From positions 40,978-54,110 of the forward strand of contig FN648749.1 of assembly GCA_000310025.1 (NCBI GenBank): a stretch of DNA of 13,133 bases, given 5' to 3'. Below are positions 8,064 through 13,133 of this stretch, piece by piece; the stretch's first letter is position 1; each line of letters begins with the position of its first letter. Made by a program: the position numbers and the translations under genes. The notes beneath the pieces are model-generated. The model made no database searches. It had not been told where the DNA came from and was given only the letters and a program-made list of their open reading frames with translations. This DNA is from Ectocarpus siliculosus (taxonomy: Eukaryota; Sar; Phaeophyceae; Ectocarpales; Ectocarpaceae).

Positions 8064-8147
8064 GCCGGGACATGCACGGCTGTGTTGCTGTGTTGTGGAG
8101 CTATCACGAGATACCCCGTACAGCGGAAACGGTGCAGGTTTGGTGAG

Positions 8148-8256
8148 GCCATGGCTGGTGGGAAAAATATATCTGTTGCCCCAACCTGCCCCCCGGGGAG
8201 GGATTAGTGTCTAATCACCCCCCCGTCTGTATCTCCGCCCACAAGGCACCAATCGA
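8148..8256. repeat. Direct repeat copy 2, 109 bp
   Basis: This is the partner of 7956-8063. It begins GCCATGGCTGGTGGG and ends CGCCCACAAGGCACCAATCGA. Differences are mostly single substitutions and one small length change in the C-rich stretch. The 84 bases between the copies are not part of the repeat, so this is a spaced duplication rather than a simple tandem array. Confidence 0.92.
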
Positions 8257-8270
8257 CTGACAAACACAAG

Positions 8271-8300
8271 TTGTTGTTGTTGTTTATTGTTGTTTTTCTT
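8271..8300. repeat. TTG microsatellite
   Basis: Four TTG triplets (TTGTTGTTGTTG) decay into TTTATTGTTGTTTTTCTT. Simple sequence of this kind is common in eukaryotic intergenic DNA. Confidence 0.9.
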
Positions 8301-8365
8301 CACATTAAACTCGTGTCAGTTGCTAATCCCAAAATCTAGCAAAGACTCGGCCCGTGGTCACAAAA

Positions 8366-8767
8366 ATGCTAAAGCCATCAGAAGATCTAAAGAACACGCA
8401 CACTATTAGCAAGAAAAGGGTACACAAGCCCAAGGAGGTACACCTACAATCCCTGCAGCACGTTTGCGTGCTCACAACTGACCTACATGCCCACACACTA
8501 CAATTCGACTACAGCAGGCGGCATCGCCCCCCTTGTCCCGCACTTCACCAAAATGAATGTCTGTCGACTACAGCGTACTGCTGTCTGAAGTGCTGTCTGC
8601 ACAAAAATAACACCATGGTGTATGGTGCACAACAAGCCCGGGGCATGCAGCTGCTGCCTGAAGTGCTGTCAGAATGGGTCCGTGGACATGCAATGAAGAA
8701 GAACAACCAACCAAAGCCATCATTGCAATTGACAATCGCCCGAATCTATCCAGATCATCTGTGTTAG
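8366..8767 (+). CDS. Unrecognised ORF of 133 codons, strand ambiguous
   Basis: An ATG at 8366 (AAAAATGC) opens a basic frame rich in Lys, His and Cys, with a CCLKCCLHK cluster in the middle. I recognise no family. The opposite strand carries a 91-codon frame (8843 to 8568) that looks at least as protein-like: DPFNVERFQVSVDVYTAV, then NTDDLDRFGRLS. That frame has no ATG start and would have to be an exon. A short duplicated motif (CTGYCTGAAGTGCTGTC) occurs near 8580 and 8655, giving both frames an internal repeat. One or neither is real. Confidence 0.2.
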   Translation: MLKPSEDLKNTHTISKKRVHKPKEVHLQSLQHVCVLTTDLHAHTLQFDYSRRHRPPCPALHQNECLSTTAYCCLKCCLHKNNTMVYGAQQARGMQLLPEVLSEWVRGHAMKKNNQPKPSLQLTIARIYPDHLC

Positions 8768-8897
8768 ACACAGCAGTGTAAACATCGACACTGACTTGGA
8801 ATCGTTCCACATTGAAGGGGTCTTCCACGATGCAGGTACACAATTAAGGCACCCGGGTTATCCGCGCCATCTCTGCCGCGTCTCTCTACAAAACCAG

Positions 8898-8905
8898 TGA
8901 CGTCA
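8898..8905. promoter_or_regulatory. TGACGTCA palindrome, bZIP/CRE-type site
   Basis: The perfect 8-bp palindrome TGACGTCA is the consensus binding site of CREB/ATF-type bZIP factors, a class widespread in eukaryotes. It lies between the two minus-strand open blocks, so a regulatory role is only a possibility. One occurrence of an 8-mer in 13 kb could also be chance. Confidence 0.25.
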
Positions 8906-8915
8906 TCACACACAC

Positions 8916-9506
8916 CTAACACCTATATTCAGGAAAAAAACGGACAATAATTGACAACACAAGACATGTTTGTCCGTGCGACACGGTTCGATGCCGTCCG
9001 GCTGCTCCGGTTCCGCTGCTGCTCCGGTGCCGCTGCTCCGGTGCCGCTTCTCCGGTGTCGCTGTGGCCAGTCCTAGCACGATCAAACTCGACCCGCTCCG
9101 CTTCGTACACGCTCTCGTTGCTGTCCTTCCCAGTCGGTTCCTCGCTTTCTCCCTCGTTGCACTTAGGGTTCTTGGTCTGAAAATTCTCGCGCCGAAGGGT
9201 CAACCAGCCCACTCAGCTCGTCACCACCTGTCCACTCCTCATTTGATGGCAAAACCAGGTTACTGAGACAGTACAGCTCCCTCTAGTAAACATAGGGCCG
9301 TGTACATAGTGCCCGTCCACCTTTCTGATGGCGTCTGCCTCCGCGCACAAAGATGAGATGGGCATTGCTGCCTGCACCGACGGCCTCGAGGCCCGCGCAT
9401 CTGCACCTTTGTACCTGTCGCACCAGTGCCGACCCAACTCCACCACTACGCACGCCTCGCGGCGGGTGCGCCGTAGCAAGAAGGTATCGGTCCCTTGAGG
9501 GTGAGT
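8916..9506 (-). CDS. Possible downstream exon(s) of the minus-strand gene
   Basis: One minus frame is open from 9506 to 8919 except for TGA at 9213-9215. The upstream part reads naturally (VVELGRHWCDRYKGADA, then a KVDGHYVHGPMF segment). The part after the stop is Glu-rich and then built of short repeats of Gly-Thr-Gly/Ala and Arg-His-Arg-Ser type, from GCTCCGGTGCC-like repeats at about 9000-9060. An acceptor-like TAG just before 9506 and a GTGGTG donor-like site near the TGA (about 9225) would let the first part be an exon. It could join the exon block at 9554-10541 in the same direction, but no splice pair is compelling. I recognise no family. A short plus-strand ORF (9328-9498) overlaps and is the main alternative. 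Confidence 0.3.
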
Positions 9507-9553
9507 CTAGCCCTGCTCGCTAGAAAGACGCCCCCCCTCGCTTTGGGTCATGC

Positions 9554-10541
9554 CTAAGCAAAACCTTGCCGAGGCAGCGAGGGGAAGAAAGGGATTTTAG
9601 AAGTCGAAGTGTGTGAAAAGATGCACGTAGCCCAACTAAGCGCCAATACAACCATATCATCTGGTCTACAGCACAAGTGTACTTGACAGTCACTCTGTGA
9701 GCCTCTCCACACTGTTACTACACAGTGGCCACTGCCAGGGATACACCTATCACAAAGGTTACATCCCAACAGGTTATTAGCTCTCGTTACATCACAGCAA
9801 GGGGGAACATCAGCAGCATCATCTGCACAAGCGTCGCGTACAGCCCAAGATCGGCACAACACATCGAGTTCTGAAGAAACCGCTGGCCAGCACTTCTTCT
9901 TCGGCACGAGAGGAATTCCATCGAGTTCGTCGGCTTCATCCACAACTTCATCTGGGTCGTTCATTTCACGTTCTACGCGCATTAGAGTTATTTCTTTAAA
10001 ACTCGATTCATGGACCGGCAGGACTTTTTTGGGCCTTTCGCTGCTTTGTACATTTTTGCTGAAAAACTCCCGTGATATAAAACTCGAGAATAGATCTTCA
10101 CAGGATAAAAACACAGGACTGTTAGCCTGCGCCAATACATCCTCGGACAAAGGGTGGTGGGCAAGTGGGCTGCCGTTGTGGAGCAGCCAAATATTTGATC
10201 AACAGGAAACAAGCAGCATGCGAAATTAGAGTGCCTTTTTTCAAGGTGATACGAACACGCACACCCTAACGTAGTAAACGAATAGCGGACAAGGCGCGTT
10301 CGTCTCTGCCAAGAACTCCCCCAACCTACCCAACCCACGCTAGCTGATACTCTGTATTTTGGCACGCGGGCACGTTGATGATGACAAACCGTTGGTCCTT
10401 CTTGTCTTTTTTTTGTGCCAAAGAGAAGAATAGAGAGGGGTTAGAAAAGACAGGCAGACAGTATAGTTGAAAAAAACAGGCAGACAGGCATATACGCACA
10501 CCCTGTGCATCAACGGCAACAACCTCCAGCCTCCCCGCCAT
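9554..10541 (-). CDS. Probable spliced gene, acidic Cys-rich protein of unknown function
   Basis: The proposed model has three exons. Exon 1 runs 10541-10502, from ATGGCG in good start context, and ends at a GTGTGCGT donor. Exon 2 runs 10405-10330 (KKDQRFVIINVPACQNTEY) and ends at GTAGGT. Exon 3 runs 10169-9554 after a CGGCAG acceptor. Codon phases agree at both joins, and the introns would be 96 and 160 bases. The first intron has CTAAC and a long pyrimidine tract before its acceptor, but the acceptor is an unusual A-run plus AG, and this intron could simply be read through. Exon 3 encodes an acidic patch (DPDEVVDEADELDG), then PKKK, then a Cys-rich region with CNLCDRC, which may bind zinc. 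The last 30 codons are hydrophobic and may be non-coding. I recognise no family. A transposase remnant is possible but not shown. Confidence 0.42.
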
Positions 10542-10946
10542 GCCGACTAGGAAGGGCCGCCCTCCCCCCAAAAAAAATAACGGGGCAGCCTATAAGCTAT
10601 GCGGCGAGCCTTGTGGATTGTGTCTGTTCGTTAGTTCGTCTGTGCTTGCGTGCGATGGCGGCACCAGAGAAAAAGAGAGAAAGAAAAAGGAGCACGACGA
10701 CGAGAGAGGAGGGCAGAGGGGAAAAGAGAGGGTGTAGCAGCATGCAGCAACCTCACGTACGCGTTGATACGCACGTAGCACAACAAAAAAATCGTTCGGG
10801 CAGTGCCCGAAAGCTTGGTTGGGGGCTGGCGGTGGTGGCAGCGTTGTTATGACTGTGTGCTGTGTCTTTGCTGTTGTGACGGCGGTGATGTTTGCTGCAA
10901 AAGCGAGGAGAGGGAAAAGAGCACCGGTGGCCACTCGGCTACCCCT
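10542..10946. other. Low-complexity intergenic stretch
   Basis: No convincing gene is present. The stretch has purine-rich, Lys/Arg/Glu-type simple sequence around 10665-10735, CGTACGCGT-type alternating sequence near 10757-10780, and G/T-rich sequence to 10900. Long frames on both strands reflect composition. It would hold the promoter of the minus-strand gene that starts at 10541, but I see no clear core promoter element. Confidence 0.5.
10795..10811. repeat. Perfect 8-bp inverted repeat
   Basis: TTCGGGCA and TGCCCGAA flank a single G. It could be a protein binding site. No terminator-like T run follows. Confidence 0.6.
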
Positions 10947-11296
10947 GGGGGACCCTTGGCAGGGGGTTTAACCCTGCAGGCACCCTGTGGGGGGGTTGTA
11001 CAGGGTTCGGAGCGATGCCAACGTCAGAGCCTGGACCTTGGTAAGGTGTTGTCCATTGGTGGGGTCCATGGCCTTTACCTTGTACATGCCCGACACCCTG
11101 TCCGGTATTCTCGGTGATGCCCTGACAGGGTCGTGAAGTAAACAAGGTGAACACGTGGACCCTCGCAAGGTGCTAGGCCTTGCTGGGGTTACCCCTCATG
11201 ATCCTGCTGCACGCCCATCACCTTGTACGGGGTATCTCGTGGGACCTTGTCAGAGGAACGGTTGCTACAAGGTAATGTGTTAGGCCTTGGAAAGGT
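10947..11296. repeat. CCTTG-rich duplicated segment, copy 1
   Basis: It begins GGGGACCCTTGGCAGGGGG, then ACCCTGCAGGCACCCTGTGG, and continues with many spaced CCTTG/CAAGG and CCCTG/CAGGG motifs, including the palindrome CCCTGACAGGG and the landmark TAAACAAGGTG. It corresponds block by block to 11913-12272, with substantial divergence and small indels. I see no coding signature: the apparent minus-strand peptides in the two copies resemble each other only because the DNA does. Confidence 0.85.
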
Positions 11297-11339
11297 GAAG
11301 GGTTCGCACAGGGTTTAAAACGGGGACCTTATGTGCTAT

Positions 11340-11421
11340 CCCCCCCCCCCCTCTACGGCAAGCAACAAATGAGTACCCCCCCCCCCCCCCCCCTTTACGC
11401 CTCCCCCTACGCCCCCCCCCC
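11340..11421. repeat. Three poly-C tracts
   Basis: Runs of 12 (11340-11351), 18 (11376-11393) and 10 (11412-11421) C are separated by short mixed sequence and by CCTCCCCCTACG. Together with 7874-7891 they show a strand-biased C-run tendency in this locus. Lengths may be assembly-sensitive. Confidence 0.93.
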
Positions 11422-11546
11422 TCGGTGTTTGCCATCGGGATTGGGTTTTCGTCACTTGGCAACGACGCTGTAAAACTAGCACCCCCCTCGGTGTTTGCCA
11501 TCGGGATTGGGTTTTCGTCGCTTGGCAACGACGTTGTAAAACAAGC
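11421..11546. repeat. 66-bp tandem duplication, two copies
   Basis: Copy 1 starts at 11421 and copy 2 at 11487, both with CTCGGTGTTTGCCATCGGG. Only a few substitutions separate them over about 60 bases, so the duplication is young. The period of 66 is exactly 22 codons and the plus frame is open through both copies (FAIGIGFSSLGND in each). A coding origin is possible, but there is no start or surrounding gene to support it. Confidence 0.95.
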
Positions 11547-11912
11547 CAATTCACTTCGTGAACTCGGCAACCAGGTTACCGTTTGTTTTTTTTTACCTCT
11601 GTTTTTTTTTGGCGGTAACCATAATGGTGGTCGAGTAGATCATGTTGTGCGGGGTGGAGAAACCTCACTCCACGCAACGGGGGATGATCGCACCACGTTG
11701 TGTTAAAATGGTCAAGCATCCTCGAGGCAGTTACACAGTGCTTACAACTGTCTCTGGAAGTGAACGCACCAGGAAATAAATTAGGTCATACGCAGCTGTC
11801 ATCGTTCGACGGTGCTGTACGCGGGGAGGAGATGAACTTTCCCGTGAAAACTTCGAGGGTTGATCACGCCGGGGGGAACACAATAATAGTGAGGCTTGTT
11901 TCGAGTCACTTT
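11547..11912. other. Intergenic stretch between the two CCTTG-rich copies
   Basis: No supported gene. A short frame begins at ATG 11708 in good context (AAAATGG) and ends at 11779 after 23 codons. It could be a first exon, but no donor stands out. T runs (11581-11610) and otherwise mixed composition fill the rest. Confidence 0.4.
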
Positions 11913-12272
11913 GGGGACCCCTTGGCAGAGGGCTCAACCCTGTAGGCACCCTGTAGGGGGGCTGTAGAGGGTGGCTACTGTAGTGGTTACAAGGTGTGGG
12001 AGAGGACCCTGATAAGGTGCTCTTTTCCTTGGGCGGGTCGAAGGTCATGACCTTGTGCAGGCCGATACCCTGATCAGTGTTGTCGGACATGCCCTGCCAG
12101 GGTCATGGTGTAAACAAGGTGGAAATGTGGGCCCCGGCAAGGTGTCAGACCTTGCAGGGGTTACCCCATACGAACATGCCCTGTGTGGTGTATAGGGCGG
12201 GGTCTTGTCAGGTGAAGACTGCCCACAAAGTGTATGTTGGGACCCTGGGAGGATAGCAGGCCTTGCAAGGGG
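11913..12272. repeat. CCTTG-rich duplicated segment, copy 2
   Basis: This is the partner of 10947-11296 in the same orientation, offset about 966 bp. Shared landmarks in order are GGGGACCCCTTGGCAG, ACCCTGTAGGCACCCTGTAG, CCCTGCCAGGG (the copy 1 palindrome with a changed centre), TAAACAAGGTGG, and ACCTTGCAGGGGTTACCCC. Divergence is high, so the duplication is old or both copies belong to a dispersed repeat family. It ends about 90 bases before the plus-strand exon at 12361. Confidence 0.85.
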
Positions 12273-12360
12273 CCAAGAGGTAGCAGGTTAGCTTAGCGTG
12301 ACCCGTTTGCTTCAAGGAGAGAGTGTGGTGCTTGTTGGCATTACATGCCTAACTCATCAG

Positions 12361-12514
12361 GGACTGGTGCAGGAAGGAGAGCGAGCAAGACGACCAAAGC
12401 GACATCTCCAGCGACAACGATTCGTCGGTATTGCCTTCAGTTAACGTCGTTTCCAAACACGGTAAAATACAATACTTAGGGTTGGGCGCGTCAGCTCTGA
12501 CGCGTTGTGATCTG
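12361..12514 (+). CDS. Internal exon of an unrecognised plus-strand gene
   Basis: A branch-site-like CTAAC and a TCATCAG acceptor (12349-12360) precede an open stretch that ends at a perfect consensus donor, GTAAGT (12515-12520). The reading frame (codons from 12362) gives an acidic Ser/Asp-rich segment (KESEQDDQSDISSDNDSS), then VVSKHGKIQYLGLGASALTR. The exon ends on a codon boundary. A second acceptor at 12372 (GTGCAG) would shorten the exon by 12 bases without changing frame. Stops just upstream in frame (12350) and downstream in the intron are consistent with exon limits. The preceding exon was not found; it may lie beyond the CCTTG-rich segments. No family is recognised. The acidic patch is typical of disordered linkers. 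Confidence 0.5.
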
Positions 12515-13031
12515 GTAAGTATAAGTACTTGTGGCAAAAAATCACCCGAAAACAAATCCCCTAGGGGCTGTCACAAAAAAAGGCTGATAATGTTTACTTT
12601 ACCCCGGGAGTACATATAATAGGGCGGGACAACTTTGTTTTTGAAAAAACAATCACCCCGGGGGATACCACAAAAAGTTGACAGTTTTTCGCCGAAATTG
12701 GGAAGGACATTATTTGTTGGGGGAGGGGGGGATATGGGTACCACCGTCGATCTGTACTCCGAAGTATCTATGCATACAATATACAAGTAGCCAACAGACC
12801 AGAATGTAGAGTACAAGAGCTCGATGTCAGGGCAAGATTGGGCGATGAACGTTTTGAGGTTCAGTAGTCCACATTGCGATACATCGAGCGTGAGAACCGA
12901 AAACATTATAGAACCCCCCCACCTTCCGACACTGCAGGTGGATGAACGCATGTCTTGGAAAAAGCTGTGACGGTACCCTCCAGTTTGTGTCGCGAGGCAT
13001 CAAGGGCGCAGATGCAGTGTGGAAGCTTTAG
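12515..13031 (+). other. Probable intron of the plus-strand gene, 517 bases
   Basis: It starts GTAAGT and would end GCTTTAG at 13031, linking two phase-0 exon edges. It is AT-rich with stops in the plus frames. Three CCCC(N)GGGG-type palindromes lie close together (CCCCTAGGGG 12558-12567, CCCCGGG 12602-12608, CCCCGGGG 12656-12663). A 126-codon minus frame (12951-12571) inside it is discussed under rejected items. Confidence 0.4.
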
Positions 13032-13133
13032 ATTTTTGCAGTAAAGCATGACGGCCCGTTGTGGCTACATCCCGCCTCGGACAACCACCACCTGCTGGTG
13101 ACCGAAACACAGACAAAATGCCTTCTGGACTGC
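13032..13133 (+). CDS. Partial exon of the same plus-strand gene, cut by the window end
   Basis: After TAG at 13029-13031 the frame is open to the end of the window (34 codons): IFAVKHDGPLWLHPASDNHH, followed by a Thr/Glu-containing segment. Joined in phase 0 to the exon ending at 12514, it keeps the frame. The alternative acceptor TTTTTGCAG at 13041 has a better pyrimidine tract, but in phase 0 it would start on a stop codon (TAA), so it fails unless a different upstream exon is used. The composition looks like a folded domain, but no family is recognised. Confidence 0.42.
   Translation, partial: MFAVKHDGPLWLHPASDNHHLLVTETQTKCLLDC

Noticed and set aside
9328-9498. 56-codon plus-strand ORF starting ATGGCG
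   Set aside because: It is short and overlaps a longer minus-strand open block. Third-position GC content is the same for both, so it was kept only as an alternative.
10590-10934. 114-codon minus-strand ORF and overlapping plus-strand ORFs
   Set aside because: They are low-complexity Ser/Phe/Leu or Lys/Arg/Glu translations of purine-rich simple sequence.
10947-12272. An LTR retrotransposon or TRIM with the CCTTG-rich copies as LTRs
   Set aside because: No TG...CA ends, primer-binding site or target duplication was seen, and the two copies are too diverged for a typical LTR pair.
12571-12951. 126-codon minus-strand ORF
   Set aside because: It lies within the proposed intron of the plus-strand gene, includes a low-complexity proline run from a G-rich tract, and has no supporting signals. 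It remains possible if the intron model is wrong.

Overview
The window looks like a stretch of eukaryotic nuclear genome. The reasons are a decayed DIRS-type (tyrosine-recombinase) retrotransposon, a long minisatellite-like array, homopolymer and microsatellite tracts, large gene-poor spaces, and exon-like open stretches that end at GT and begin after AG with matching codon phase. There are no prokaryotic operons or ribosome binding sites. The retroelement's protein motifs resemble my memory of stramenopile DIRS-like elements, and the base composition and texture would suit a brown alga or a relative. That assignment is a guess from texture, not a demonstration.

Layout. Positions 1-93 hold palindromes and a 10-bp tandem repeat. 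Positions 115-441 hold an unrecognised small ORF, followed by an A-rich microsatellite. Positions 554-2213 are an array of about 15 units of 97-113 bp. Each unit carries an imperfect 40-base palindrome, and many carry a consensus 5' splice-site sequence. The array has a higher-order period of 650 bp. It stops abruptly inside a unit at about 2213, where a DIRS-like element takes over: Gag with a CCCH finger (2302-3747), reverse transcriptase plus RNase H (3748-5955), and a tyrosine recombinase (5811-6966) whose frame overlaps the RNase H end. The catalytic residues of all three enzymes are still legible, but stops and frameshifts break the reading frames many times, so this copy is dead as sequenced.

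Right of the element the sequence is sparse. It contains a possible short minus-strand gene (7452-7721) with an upstream TATA-like site, a pair of 108-bp direct repeats, an ambiguous ORF, and a better-supported minus-strand gene (exon blocks between 8916 and 10541) with an acidic, Cys-rich product I do not recognise. A diverged pair of 350-360 bp repeats (10947-11296 and 11913-12272), rich in CCTTG/CAAGG and CCCTG/CAGGG motifs, brackets poly-C tracts and a 66-bp tandem duplication. The right edge carries two plus-strand exons (12361-12514 and 13032-13133) in compatible phase, the start of a gene that runs off the window.

Nothing here is a clear new defence or enzymatic system. The most unusual structures are the palindromic, splice-donor-bearing array, its junction with the recombinase-encoding retroelement, and the CCTTG-rich duplicated segments.
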